DNA of 64,000 nt from Anisakis pegreffii (lineage: Eukaryota; Nematoda; Chromadorea; Rhabditida; Anisakidae). Both the position numbers and the translations under genes were made by a program. This document shows, one piece after another, positions 38,975-50,733 of this stretch. Location: the NCBI GenBank assembly GCA_035041965.1, contig JAPYMA010003041.1:310001-374000 (forward strand). The letters are read 5' to 3'. How positions within the stretch are numbered: position 1 is the stretch's first letter; every line of letters starts with the position of its first letter. The notes under the pieces were generated by a model, which saw only the letters and a program-made list of their open reading frames with translations, made no database searches and was not told the origin of the DNA.

Positions 38975-40915
38975 CTGCTTCCGACAAATATGAGGTTTTT
39001 TCTTTGGACTATCGGTTCGCTTTCTTGTTTTCACAACATAATTTGCATTTTCAATTTCATTTCTTTGAAGAAAGTATATTCGCAGCTGCGAGAATGACTG
39101 GTACTTTGGTCGTATTTTTTTAAAACATAACCGAACAAAGTTGCATCGCTTGAAGATTTATTTTTAGAATGAATGCGAAGCTGATCGATCACTATAAACA
39201 GGAGAGACAAAGGATGCATCGAGAGTGACGACGTTACGAAATCTTTCGTCACTGCTTTCTGGAATACAGAAGCTGATTGTGAGATGACGCCATTATGTAA
39301 TGATTTATTCATTCATTACTGCTTGAATGGTGAACAACAAATGTGACTGGATTGAACGAACTGGGAATTTTGAGTATATTACGGGAATGTTGAGCATTTT
39401 GAGCATATCAAGATGAGTATAGTACCTAAATTATATTGGATGTGTTTTTCAGAAATCCTAAAATTTCTCAGAATATAAATGCCATGATCTAAATTTGGAC
39501 TAGAAATGGGCTATCAAGATCACGCCTAATTGCTCATGCATAAACTAAAATAATCTGATGTAATGATCATGTTTTGTGAAGGGCACTTCGTTTCAATTTG
39601 AGTTTTTCGTTGAGTTGTCCCTTCTTCGTAAACTACTCCAAAGTATTGGGATTTGGTGAAACTTGAGGGCATACTTTCAACAGGTCATACACGGGGTCAT
39701 TACTCCCACAACTCATGCTCATTCATCCATAGAGTCATTCAAAATTCACGAGTCATATCAAATTGGAGATGCTTCGAAATTTGAAATAAAATGCGAATGA
39801 CGCATTTAGTTTACGGGAATCTGGAAGCAGAACTTCTTTCATGAACATTTCGGAAATCAGAACTTATCTTATGGAACCAAAATTTTGCGAAGTTTGTTCA
39901 AGGATTTCCAATTCTCAAGGTGAGTAGAGATGTGTTACAGTGAGGCTGAGTACGACACGTCGTGAACTGACGACGAGTGACACGGTTTGAATTGTGCGCA
40001 GAAAATTTTGAGCTATGCACACTTAAACTGATCTACAGTTGTGTATAATGGTGATAAAGCTCTCCCTGTCAAATTCGCATCGTTCCGAAAATCGCTCACT
40101 TCGTCCTCTCTTATCGCCGTCATTACCATCAATAAGTTTTGATCGTCATCATCATACGTTTCTTTGCATATTTCAATAGCTCTTCAATAGATCAGCACAA
40201 CTAACCGATGGGAATTTTTAAGTATTTCGTTCGGCGGAACCGAATTCAAGTCTCCCCGAAGCGGGAGTACGACCGAAAAGAAATGTATGAAAGGGCTGGT
40301 TTTCACAGAATAACTTCTGCAAAAAATCTTATTCGAATTTTTCGGAACCAAAATCTCCGGCGAGTCTTTCTTCCCCAAGTTTTGAAAACGATTCTTCCAA
40401 AACTCCTGATATTCATCAAAAACTTCTTTCTGAATTTCCGAAATTGAAATATCCAAAAAAAATTTTCTCAAAGCCTACGGAAGCAAACTTTCCGTGATAT
40501 TTTTTTCCGTAGGAAATTCACCCGTTAATAGGCTGTAAGTTTTGTCGTTTTTATAAATCCACCTTGGAATATCAATGAGGAATGCATGGAAAGCTTCGAG
40601 TCAGGCTGATGAAAACTTTTTCGGAGAAATGATCAATCGAAGAGTTGCCATTTCTTTTTGTTTATTTCTGAAATATGAATGTGTCATAACGCTGTAAAGT
40701 GATATCGTTGATTGATGCTGTTTGTTGAACGTTTGCCTTTTTAACGTCTTATTCATTGATGTAATCAGCGATCGTTGATTATCACTGTCATTTAACACTT
40801 GCTCTAATAGCAATTCATGATTTCTCATCCAAAAAGTTTACAATAAAAAGTGCTGATGACTAATATTTTTTGCCTCTGAATCATGCAGATCAAATTTCGG
40901 TCCATCAATGAAGTG
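38975..40915. other. Stretch without a resolved gene
   Basis: A minus-strand acceptor (GTATTCCAG) near 39260 opens two plausible frames, possibly more 5' exons of the 36.9-39.0 kb gene, but neither joins it. At 40200-40520 both strands are open for about 80-95 codons over a stretch of recurring TTTCCG/CGGAA words, which suggests repeat sequence. Nothing else is seen. Confidence 0.4.
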
Positions 40916-40921
40916 TATAAA
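40916..40921 (+). promoter_or_regulatory. TATA box of the cecropin gene
   Basis: TATAAA followed by ACAGG, 82 bases upstream of the cecropin start codon. That spacing fits a short 5' untranslated leader of about 50 bases. It is the only TATAAA close to the gene. Confidence 0.55.
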
Positions 40922-41002
40922 ACAGGCGAATCGTTGCGATTGAACAGCAACACTTGCATCTGCTTCCAGTTCCATACTGCCCTCATCCCAACTTGAACAG
41001 AG

Positions 41003-41405
41003 ATGTTCTCAATCCAACGAATAATTCTAGTTGTGTGCATTTTCTGCCTAATCGCACAACCATCAGAGTGCAGTTGGCTGAGTAAAACGTGGAAGAAATT
41101 GGAAAATTCTGGGAAAAAGCGAATCGCTGAAGGTGAGCTTTATGTTGAAATCTTTAGATGATATGTTCCAAGTTAATCAGCCTAACGAATACATTCTAAT
41201 GCATTCCACTCTCCGCAACTCTGTTTCAGTGAACGTTCGTTCGAAATGTCTTCACGAAGTTCATTTTTCAGGTATTGCCATAGCTCTTAAAGGTGGTGCA
41301 CGATTTCGTCGTCAGACTGGTGATGCCGCTCATGGAGACATTCTTCCAGCAAAACATGATTTGTTTCATTATGATACCCTAAATTTTACTGATTTCGAAG
41401 TATGA
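41003..41405 (+). CDS. Cecropin P1-type antimicrobial peptide precursor
   Basis: Two exons, 41003-41132 and 41272-41405, with a 139-base intron (donor GAAG then GTGAGC, acceptor CATTTTTCAG), phase 1 on both sides; 87 residues. Residues 1-23 are a signal peptide (MFSIQRIILVVCIFCLIAQP, then SEC). The mature peptide begins at Ser24 with SWLSKTWKKLENSGKKRIAE and continues GIAIALKGGAR: a basic amphipathic helix, a Gly hinge and a hydrophobic helix, the cecropin plan. A basic-then-acidic tail of about 30 residues, rich in Asp, His and Phe, follows and is probably the removed propeptide seen in Ascaris cecropins. Compared with cecropin P1 as I know it, the first helix has Trp for Ala at position 7, Gly for Ala at 14 and Ala for Ser at 19. 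It should be secreted and disrupt bacterial membranes. Key evidence for an ascaridoid source. Confidence 0.95.
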
Positions 41406-41593
41406 GATGAAATATCATTGACCTGACCAAACATCAGCATGTTCACTTGTATACCATACGTGTATATTTTTCTTTTATCACGTCCGCTGAATTCATCATA
41501 TCACTTACAAATTATTGTGTTTACAAGATTGTCTGCTTGTATAAATGACGAAATCACCATTGTTCAATACAAAATTGTATTTCTGTGAACACG

Positions 41594-41599
41594 AATAAA
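41594..41599 (+). terminator. Poly(A) signal of the cecropin gene
   Basis: AATAAA, 189 bases after the cecropin stop codon and the first canonical signal downstream of it; followed by T-rich sequence. Confidence 0.4.
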
Positions 41600-42963
41600 C
41601 CTATTATATACTTTGTACCTCGCATTTTGCGATTAAATTCAAATGAACCCATACGATTTTGCTTATCAAAATGAAACATCTTGATAAGCAATTGTAATTG
41701 GTGATCAATTTTGCTGATGTTGATCTTGAACTTCCTCTTAGACGTACCCGTTGGTTTGTTTTCAAGCCCAAACCTAATCTTGACCCTTGGTGGTACTAAA
41801 ATACATCTGAGCAAATCAGAGATTCATAAGATGCAAACAGATTCATAATTCATAAATTTCAACGCTAATGAAACTGAAAAAGTTGAGAATAATACATCTA
41901 AGGAATCATGAGCACCACATAATTACCGAAATCCACTACCCAGTCCTGTCTTCGATCCGAGATCTATTGCGATCAAATATTGATCACATTATGATTGTAC
42001 TATATAATTTTTTGGCATGAATGAAAAATGAATTTATAATTATGAATGGCATGAAATTAATTTAGTTCAAGTATGAATGAAAAATCATTTTATTATAATT
42101 ATGATTACTCTCTCAATTTTATTTGAATAAATAAGTGAATGAATATATAAGTTAATTCCTTTAATTTCGTTTAGCAGATATAAATAATAACAGAGTTTCT
42201 TGAAGAAGTGCTGGATTTCAATGAAACGTCTCGTTGGTATCTCGCTATTGAAAGATGTTCAAGAGCGCAACTGACGTTCACGATACAGAATGAATTCACT
42301 GCATTTCGGGCAATTGGTAAGTTTCGCGGCACAATTTGGACATGAGTTGCGATGATGACACGGGTTGAATTTCATTGTTGCCTGCAAACATATCCCTTAT
42401 GATTTGTGTGAATACACAATAGCTACTCTTTTGGTCAACCTACCACAATTCTCCCTAAAGAACCAAAGTATCGATGAACTAAAGATTTTCCCTTTCGACG
42501 CATTCCCAAATTCTACTCTTTTTCATTACTATCACTTCAACAGGTTGAGTTATGAAGCCATCTCTAATATTTTTTACCAATATTTATGCAGTGCTCATAA
42601 CCTAGTGCACATTTATTTAACCAAACAAGTTGATGACTTTTCAAGCGTTTGAAATACATCAGCAGTAAATGGGAATGCTGATACTAAAATGTTTAGTAGA
42701 ATCTATGAGAGAAACTTTTTTTTGTAGAATCTGTACGACTATGTGACACGATAAGATCGCTATCGTCAATTTTAATCCAAAAATTTGCTTGATAAGCAAC
42801 TACCAACTAATCCGATAAGCTTGACGTAATGTTCGCCTTACCTTCTCCTTCTTGCAAATAACACACATATCTTCTTCGTCACGCATCTAAAATGAAAATC
42901 ATTATATGAACGTATACACTAATGTGGGTGTCAAAGAATGAAGATCACTCCATCCACCACGGA

Positions 42964-43980
42964 TCAATTTATGTACGCAGGCCACCTTTGCTTGGGTTCA
43001 TTCCCAGAAGCATCAATGATTTGGATCTGGAATTCATTCCTCAAATGCACCGCCGTGTTGCTCACATTCTGCAGCGCTCCTTCTCAAGCGGAGGCTCCCC
43101 TCTCCTTCTCCGTTTGACTATGTTAAATGTGCCAGTGTCTCAGTGTACCAGTGTCAGTCAGTGTGTTGTTAGCGCAGTCAGTGTTGTCACTCGGAGTTAT
43201 GGTAGTGTTGTACTCGCCATCGTTGGCATCCTTCGCAATCATCAGTTGTATCATCACTCTACTCAATCATCATTATCGTCCTTGTTTATTATTGCGGATA
43301 AGCTATATTATTAATTGTCGTCTTCGCACCAGCAACAAAAGCTAACACCACTAAGATCACAAACATTAAGGAGTACGACATACCATATGCTGATGATGTG
43401 GATGACCGGGATGATGGTGGTGATGATGGTGTCGATGTGGATGTTGTGCGTCGTCCAGCCTAAAAATAAAAAATTTCATCGAATTCATGGGTCTGCTAAG
43501 CAGTATCAACACCATGAGTGGAAGCAATACTGACAAGTATTGCTGGATGGCGAAGTGTCACGTAGTTGAGGCGCTAGTGTGAGCGTAATGAGGAGGTGAA
43601 GCATTAGTTTGGACCGAAATGTTAGTCACAGGCAAAACGTGATTTTACGTCAAAGCCAGCCGAAGTTGTTTAGAACTCGACACACTTCCTTTAAGACGGA
43701 AGCAGTTGTTAATCACAAACAAATGTGGCTTGAGAGATTATTAAGCACTGCAATGATCACTGAGAAACGTTAGTATTACAGTGATGAATTGCTGGTCATG
43801 TACATTTGACAACAGATAATTGCTGGACATCAGAATATGCTGGAAGGGAAAATTATTCCAAAATGTTTTGGTTGAGAAGAATTCAAAAACGATAAATGCA
43901 ACAAGCCTTGGCTTTGCTGGAGGTGATGATGCTGCGCAACTGCAGCTGCGGCCACATTCGCTACATGGTTTGGTTGAATC
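42964..43980 (-). CDS. Ala/Gln/His-rich protein, 3' exons (transcription-factor-like)
   Basis: Three minus-strand exons with matching phases: 43903-43980 (acceptor GTTATGATTCAG, weak donor GTTGCA), 43384-43459 (acceptor TTTTATTTTTAG, donor ATATG then GTATGT) and terminal 42964-43026 (acceptor GAATTCCAG, stop TGA). Exon one encodes an Ala run followed by His and Gln (VAAAAVAQHHHLQQSQG). Exon two encodes LDDAQHP and then a His-rich stretch with six consecutive His (PHRHHHHHHPGHPHHQHM). Exon three ends with a short tail (PKQRWPAYIN). Low-complexity Ala, Gln and His runs of this kind are common in developmental transcription factors, but the DNA-binding part would lie upstream (above 43980) and was not found. 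A 130-codon plus-strand frame over the last exon is rejected. Confidence 0.5.
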
Positions 43981-44404
43981 CTGAATCATAACGCATAGTG
44001 AAAAATGCCGTCCGTGTTCACTAAAACAATGGTCCCCACAGGGAAGAAATTATCCATTTTTGGGTAATTTGGCGGTGTCAGAGAGGTAATGGAGGGGATC
44101 GGGAAATTACTTCCGACGTTATGCGTGGATATAGTAAATTATTGTAGCGGGAGGAGGCAATGACGGACTACCAAACCATTAAAGGGGTAATAGAACAACT
44201 GAACGTGGGAGCCACTGCGCTACAATGACGAGTGATATTCCAGTAGAGTAGACAAATATTAGTAATCACAAAAAGTTCCCAGCAAATGCTCACAATTAGC
44301 AAAATCAGGAACATGACAAATCAAAATGCATTTGGAATAATAACAGATAATTGGATAATGGACACAAGCCAGAACGTGGCCTGGCTCAGGCTCACAATAT
44401 CAAT

Positions 44405-44476
44405 GATATTGGTACACCACTCGATTTCAAGTGAAACTTTCCTCCTCGAACGGGAACCGAACCCGCGACGTACCAA
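44405..44476 (-). repeat. Inverted repeat, left arm (tRNA-derived)
   Basis: Seventy-two bases that recur as the reverse complement at 44595-44666 with about ten differences. Read on the minus strand, the arm runs from TTGGTACGTCGCGGGTTCGG through a tail ending TGTACCAATATC. It includes a tRNA B-box (GGTTCGGTTCC). Confidence 0.7.
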
Positions 44477-44512
44477 TTACTGGTTGGAGCTCTACCTCTC
44501 AGCTACCGCGGA
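44443..44512 (-). tRNA. tRNA-like sequence, probably a pseudogene or SINE head
   Basis: On the minus strand a 70-base segment starts TCCGCGGTAGCTGAGAGGTA and ends CCCGTTCGAGGA. It has an A-box (TAGCTGAGAGG), a B-box (GGTTCGGTTCC), a paired acceptor stem (six of seven pairs) and a T-stem. The anticodon stem has only four pairs around the loop CCAGTAA, which lacks the invariant T33; AGT would be the anticodon. The B-box end is part of the inverted repeat, so it is likelier tRNA-derived than a working tRNA. Confidence 0.35.
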
Positions 44513-44594
44513 GACCGTTCAGTCTCTGCCGAGTGATTGTGTTAAGATCGCAGTCAGTTCTTCAGTGCACATAATCCGAAAAAAATCAATTTCG

Positions 44595-44666
44595 TTGGTA
44601 CGTCGCGAATTCGATTCCCGTTCGCGGAGGAAAGTTTTGCTTGAAACCGAATGGTGTACCAATATC
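44595..44666 (+). repeat. Inverted repeat, right arm (tRNA-derived)
   Basis: Partner of 44405-44476 in the opposite orientation, 118 bases away. It keeps the B-box region (GAATTCGATTCCCGTTCGCG) and the tail ending TGTACCAATATC but lacks the A-box half found next to the left arm. This explains the 157-codon open frame across 44286-44759, which is not a gene. Confidence 0.7.
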
Positions 44667-46806
44667 AAAATACATTTTTTCCTGTTGAATGCTTTTCGGG
44701 TAATTTTTAAATTTATCGTAACGATTATAACCTCTGCCGAGGACATTTCGAAACTTTGACTGTCTGTCGATTGGCCTGAAATAAATAAACATTATTTTTT
44801 CCACAGCACCGATTTGCGCCATCGAGAGTAATTTTCATCACAAGCGTTACTGTTTCACAACAGACAGAACTGCCTTACATGAGCAAAAATTTTGACATCA
44901 AGCATTCAAATTCATCGCAATATTCTCCTTGTTTTGTTCGAGGCTGTCAGTGAGTTGGCTGCGGTCTTAGCCAAACACACCAACTGACCTCATCAGTAGT
45001 TGGTTCATAGGACGGCTGGCAGGAAAAGTTCTCCGAAAATCACCGAACTAAGTTGACGCTGTTCTCACTGTTCAAAAGGAGATTATTGTAAAAGGTAATT
45101 GAACGACAAAAAAGTTGCTGCTGAAAGTCAAATTCTGTTCACTGTGAGATCTAACAGCTGCAGTTATCTCATAAAAGGCATTCTAACTTCAACTGATAAC
45201 TGCGTTCATAAGAGTTTTGAATTTTGACCAGTTTGGCCAGAAATAACCAGAACATTATAAACTTTATCCGGAGCTGGAATGATTGAACTTCAAAGTGAAT
45301 CAAATGGACGGAGGAAGAATTGCTCTGAAAATTTAAGTGAAGCACATTAAATCATGTGACGCACATAAACGGCTAGCGACCGCTTAAGTGGTAGAAGGAG
45401 ATTCGAATGCTCTGACTGAGAACAAATAGCGTTGTGCTAGAAGTTTTACGGGTTAAAAAACATTTTCTGAACTGATAAGAGGTGCTCCACTGTATTTCGA
45501 CACTTGCAAGTTGAACACCTCATCAGACGTACCCATTTTGTCCTTTTCCAATCAGTCGTGTTGCAGCAATGTTTATGAAACTGATGACTTTTAAGCTGTT
45601 TGCACTGTTTGCAGTTATCAACCATTATATCACACTAATCATGCTATGGTGTGTTTGTTCAGCTTGCACTGAACGCACAAAAAGCAGCAAGCAATTGGAC
45701 ATGTTTTTGAACATTCCTATTGATGAACATCATCAGTGTATTGACAACCACCTATCATAGACTCTATTTTGAGCAACACAGCACTCATTACTAATGGCAA
45801 ACCTTCAGAAGCAAAGCGAAGTCTGTGTATCTCGACAGCGTTATTAGCACTCGTGATCGGAAAAGGCAGAGCTATTTTAGACGTAAATTTTTATGAGGTG
45901 CATTATCAGTTCACATCATAAATTGTGTCATTAATTTTTGTTTTCTGTTTTCGAATTCATACAAACCATTCATTCCAAATTATTGTCGAATTACATTTCT
46001 GAACAACACACTTCCCTTGAATGTTTAATGTCTAATGCATTAAAACAGTAGTGAGCATTCGAAACTCTATTGATGCATGATGTAGGAGAAACTGCAGCAA
46101 ACTATGTCAGAAATCAAAGCAGTCGTCCGTCAATCACATTCACAAATGCGTAAGCGTATACACACGAAAATATTCATTCGTACAAAATCATTGATTCAAT
46201 GCACGATTATCATTGATTAAATTTGCATACGATTGATTATCGAAATTGATTGTATGTATATTTCATGATGCTTATGCTATTGATACTAGTAACATAACTG
46301 AGTATCATTCACCACTTCATACAACACGATCGTTTATTCCGCTCGTCACTTCACGGTCCAAATGTTTGTGTTCATCATTGGCATCAAAAATTATTCTCAA
46401 CACTCACGTGTAATTCCTTGTCATTGACTGGTCCTCTTCCCCGTGACTTCAATTTCAGTATGTTCAGATATATCAGAAAAGGATGAGTTTGTTAGGAGAA
46501 AATCAAATGTGGAATTGTATCCGCCGGGTCAGTCGTTTCTAGCATTTACTGTTTTCACAGTTAGCATTCGTTTATAACTGCATGATGTCGCCGTACTTAC
46601 AATTAGCTTCCAAAAATGATGCATAATAATGAATTACATTGAACAGTGCTATTTACATTCGTACAAATGAGTGTGCATATCCCAATATTTGGATAATTGA
46701 TGTGTCTACCATCCAACTGCATTGTATTTTGATACTGCGTAATGCTAAACGTCGATTGTTGTCGTGCTGATGATGATGATTATATTCGAACGAACAGCTT
46801 CATTAT
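44667..46806. other. No convincing gene
   Basis: The only candidate is a short plus-strand frame at 45569-45760 with a signal-like hydrophobic start (MKLMTFKLFALFAVINHYI) and three cysteines, without splice support. The remainder is AT-rich sequence without paired splice sites or repeats that I could define. Confidence 0.4.
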
Positions 46807-47065
46807 TCAGTGCGTGGAAGAACGATTTTGATCATTTGCAAGATTATCACAAGCGGAGAAGACGTTTATGGGCACTGTTCGTTCGAAACTTGGCGCTACC
46901 TCTTCAAACGATCCATCCAGTATTCCAGTCACTAAAAATATACGAAGATTGAGCGATACTATCAACAATTTCCCTCGAAGGTATTTTGCGATTCTGTTGC
47001 CATCGAACAATGTATTACCTTGGCTAGCCGGTACAGCGTAATTGAGCTTGAGTTTCTTTTTAAGT
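46807..47065 (-). CDS. Two 3' exons of an unrecognised gene
   Basis: Exon 47019-47065 (acceptor GCATCACGTTTAG, donor CAAG then GTAATA) encodes a basic stretch then NYAVPASQ and ends in phase 1. Exon 46807-46931 (acceptor GTATATTTTTAG) begins with the matching two bases and encodes TGILDGSFEEVAPSFER, a short hydrophobic strand, and an Asn/Ser-rich tail to a TGA stop. Splice sites and phases agree, so I think the pair is real. The frame is open upstream to an ATG at 47094, so the 47-base exon might instead be the first. No family recognised. Confidence 0.5.
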
Positions 47066-47942
47066 CTAAACGTGATGCATGAAAAAAGCTTCATATATCT
47101 GACAAATTTTCACTCCATTCGAATATGCCAGTGTTCCCATAATCATGCTAAATTTGTGTCGATCGAAAAAGCGATCGAGTACCTTTTCAAGAGGTTTTAC
47201 TCATTGAAGTTCTCATATAGTGATATCATAATCCAAATTATTCTCCATTCATTTCGTTTACATGGCAACGAACAACAATTTTGCTTTACAATAATACAAT
47301 TGATCACTTTTACTTCAAAATTATTGCCATCATCACTACAAGTCACTCGAACATTTGATTTGTAGTTAAATCAAGTGGAGAGTAGTTAATCAAAACTATG
47401 AAATCATTGTAAATTCAAGTGATTTTTCAAACAATTCAATTGCCAGCTTTCCACAAACTAGCATGGCTAAACTTATGCGCATCGATCTGCTCGGCGTATG
47501 ACATGTATTTTTCATATTAGTAAATACGATTTACGGGGACATATCTCCGCGAATGAATCATCAATCAATATTGATTTTTCAACTGGAAGTCAACAAAGGA
47601 ATAAATCGGATTTCATCAATAATCATTGGCTGTCACGTTTTATTCGATTGATTTGAACACAGAACCAATCGAATTGAATTACATTGCATCGCCGTGCGTC
47701 TATATCGAAGCATTTTGAGTTTCTGTTCGTTATTGGTCGTTCAAGCGAACCGAACCAATTCCCCGATAGATATCTTTCTCCGGATAATTCCGTTGCTATC
47801 ATTTTCTATGGATTCCACTTTTGACAGTTTTGTTGACCAGGATGGTTAGGATCTCCCGATGATATATTGGAAGAGAAGATCTCGATTGAGTTAATGTGAA
47901 TGCAAATAAACTTACTGATGCTCTGTAATGCGTGGTTTTTAG

Positions 47943-48817
47943 CGGAGCAGCCGAACGACCCCCAAGCAGAGTAGTAGCAAACGAAGGAGACCGACCTTCG
48001 AGTGGGTCAGTGCTTAGTGAGCAGACAGGTCAACACCAGAACAGGTCACCGTATAATGACAAAGATCGACCCCCAAGCAGGTCAACAACGATGGGTGCTC
48101 AACAGGACGATAATGCTACAGTTTATACGAATGTAGCTGAAACGACACTCAACAGATCAATGAAGACTGCATCACGCTGCTCACTTGGATCAACGGTACT
48201 TTCCTGATTTTACTCATTCAAATTCCTGTGGTTTCGATTTCAAATTATAATTTTTCCATTCCTTGCATTAAATTTCAAACGAACGTATACATGGAATGAT
48301 GCAAGTATCGCGTGAATTTCAACATTCAACACATGAGACGTGAATCGTACGATTCGGATGAATTTACGACTGTTTTGAAATTATCTTCATTCACTGTTAG
48401 AGAGATGATCGTAGCATCCGTTACAAATCTCGAATGTATGTCATCGATGGAATACAATACGATAAATGAGTGAAACCGCATTACCAAAACATTATTTCAA
48501 TTGAATTTGATCGGAGCAATCCATCGCTATCATTAACATTTATCTCTACTAGCCTTACTGTTGGTTATACTCGGTCACCTCGACATCAAAATTAATGATG
48601 TAACAGTAACATTCAGAATATGCTTGATGATTATCCAATATACAATCCAATTGAAGACTTCAAATTTGACAGTGGACAGGGTTATTTCCCAATTGATTCG
48701 GTTCGTTTTCATTCTTTACCACTGAACTGGAATGTTTCCGCGAGTAATAATTTTCTCCTATTAGCAGCATGCTACATTTTGAAAACATTCGTATCTTTAA
48801 ATGAAACGAAGAGGTAA
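47943..48817 (+). CDS. Pro/Ser/Arg-rich exon and likely terminal exon, unrecognised
   Basis: Exon 47943-48195 (acceptor GCGTGGTTTTTAG, donor AACG then GTACTT) is open for 84 codons, GC-rich for this region and clearly coding. It contains two RPPSR motifs and a third variant (RPSSG), then a tyrosine motif (ATVYTNVAET), and looks like a disordered cytoplasmic tail. It ends in phase 0. A following phase-0 exon (acceptor GTAACATTCAG at 48616) encodes NMLDDYPIYNPIEDF and runs to a stop at 48817. This second exon could instead be the 5' exon of the adjacent IRG-like gene: its NPIEDF resembles NPLDD before the P-loop of the second IRG-like copy. Upstream exons were not found. Confidence 0.55.
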
Positions 48818-49053
48818 CAGCTAACTCTATGAGATATTCACAAAATTTTTGCGACTATTCGAAGCTGTTTTCTCATGAGGTACCTAAAACCAACCAACTG
48901 ACTCAATTCAGCTTCTCTTTCCGTCTTCATAGGTAAGTGACTGCTCGCTGCCGTCTTCGAAAATAGCTTGTCCCGTAGATCGTAGCATCATGCTTTAGCT
49001 GAGGTCATGCAGTCGGTATCTTGGAACACTTATTCATAAACTTATCACTTCAG

Positions 49054-50733
49054 TCGAAAATGAACATTGGAATAGTCGGTCGAAGTTTTTCTGGAAAGTC
49101 GGCACTTATCAACGCGCTTCGGGGACTCTCCTTCACAGATCAGTATGCGGCTGGCAGATATCCGTGTGAAAAGATGGAACCGTTTACGTTCATTGAGGAG
49201 GAACTACGTGAGACGGTGCTTTGGGAAATCCCGTATCCGAGACTCTTCTCGAATGTCTCAGATATTTATGACAGGAGCATGGGATTCGATAGATTTTACG
49301 AGTAAGTTTGGAAATGAGAATCAATTTTCCGGTAGCACTAAACGTATGTTCAAAGATTGCATTATGTGTGAATGACATTCGCCTTCAATTTCTCTAGTCA
49401 TTCGCATAATCAGTAAGCATCAGGATGACAGTTTCTTTTAAATTTACAAATCCCCAGGTCTGATCTTTCAAAAAGATGCCTTCTACCCGCGAAACAATCT
49501 GCGTGAAATCTTGCTTTGTAGAAAATTAACCTAAACGATCACGAAATCAAATCCTTTCCTTGTGTAAGATGTCTAAACCTTACACTGCTTGAAAAGCAGG
49601 AGAGACAGATTATTTTCACATCAAAAGACACCTTTTCGAAATATAATGCCTGCAGTTTTCAACACTTCAGCTTTTCCCATGCAAATAAATCACTATCGCT
49701 CAAGTAAACACAAATTTGCGCTTCGAGATTTTTGCTCTCTGGAGGGATCCCACAAAGAACGGATGGTGTTGGATGCATTGGATTGAACGAAATTTCAGTG
49801 CTCATAAGCTACATTTATTCGAGCTGATATTTGTGCTGATTGCTGACGGAAATTTACATGATGACGATATTGTGTTCTCGAAAATTGTGCACAGTCGTCG
49901 AACGCCGATCGTGTTGTTGAGTACAAAGACTGATGACGATTTGGATGAGGAATCACGTGAGACAAACGAGGAAATCAATGATACCCTCAAAGAACTCTAC
50001 ATTGAACGAGGTTGTTTGCTATCGCATTGAAAACGTTTTGAATAGTTTGCGTGCAACATGAAAAGCATTTTCTTATCTGCAAGCGTGAATTAATCTTGGC
50101 TCAACGAGTGCAAAGTCAGTTCCTTGTTACTTTTGATCTGTAACCATGCCCGAGTTGACCATGCGTTGAATGTGTCGAATTCTCTCGCTAAAATTCCTCA
50201 TATGTGATAAAGCCAAGTAAAGTTGACAGCAGAAAGGTATGGTGTAGGTGTTGTCATCAGAGTGCAACGAACCCGATATTTATGTTCATCAATAACGAAA
50301 ACTCCCGTGCGTTCATGGTTACACGAATTTTCAGTAGTTTCAGAATTCGTTTTTAGCGGTTATTTCTCTGCGATTAGGGAACCATTCACCAGATTCCTCG
50401 ATATAGTAGAGTTCAAGCGCAAAATTTTTAATGGAACATCGTTGTTGGTGTGCGAAATAAATTGGATTCATCATAACTGCAGCACGGAATGTGTTCTCGA
50501 GAATGCTTCACCATAAGGCGCAAATCTTGGCCGATATCGAAATGCTGTACATCAGTGCAGCGGTGATTAAGGACCAACTCAATGGAACCACGTCTTGTTT
50601 GCGCTATAAAGTGGACGAAGACAGAGTGCTGGAGTTGATCGGATTGAAACCAGGCTGCCATTATGCACTCGAGAATTCGCTTAGGAAGCAAGTGAGTCAC
50701 ATCTTGATGAATCAAACAATTGAAAGTGATTAG
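49054..50733 (+). CDS. IRG/IIGP-like GTPase, copy 1
   Basis: Exon 49054-49301 (acceptor ATCACTTCAG, donor ACGA then GTAAGT) encodes the P-loop GRSFSGKS, then LINALRGL and AAGRYP. The G3 position reads LWEIPYP where IRG proteins have WDLPG. Exon 49799-50010 (acceptor CGAAATTTCAG) encodes the hydrophobic strand FELIFVLIAD, the G4 motif STKTD and an acidic helix. From about 50225 to 50516 the frame carries FMFINN and FTRFLDIVEFKRKIF, matching copy 2, but needs a short intron or a frameshift. The last exon (from about 50495, after acceptor CATAACTGCAG) encodes a helical C-terminus to TAG at 50733. IRG proteins are dynamin-related GTPases of cell-autonomous immunity in vertebrates; nematode role unknown. 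The 5' end is uncertain: a UTR-like donor (GTAAGT) lies at 48931, so translation may start at ATG 49060. Confidence 0.75.

Noticed and set aside
42922..43314. 130-codon plus-strand open frame
   Set aside because: Overlaps the minus-strand terminal exon 42964-43026, and its 3' half is a CAGTGT-type simple repeat. The minus-strand exons have better splice sites and matching phases.
44286..44759. 157-codon plus-strand open frame, the longest in the window
   Set aside because: It runs across both arms of the tRNA-derived inverted repeat and has no splice or family support.
49688..49792. Plus-strand frame just upstream of the second exon of IRG-like copy 1
   Set aside because: The exon start is set by the acceptor at 49798, whose phase matches the donor at 49301 and the homologous exon in copy 2. 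The earlier open sequence is intron.
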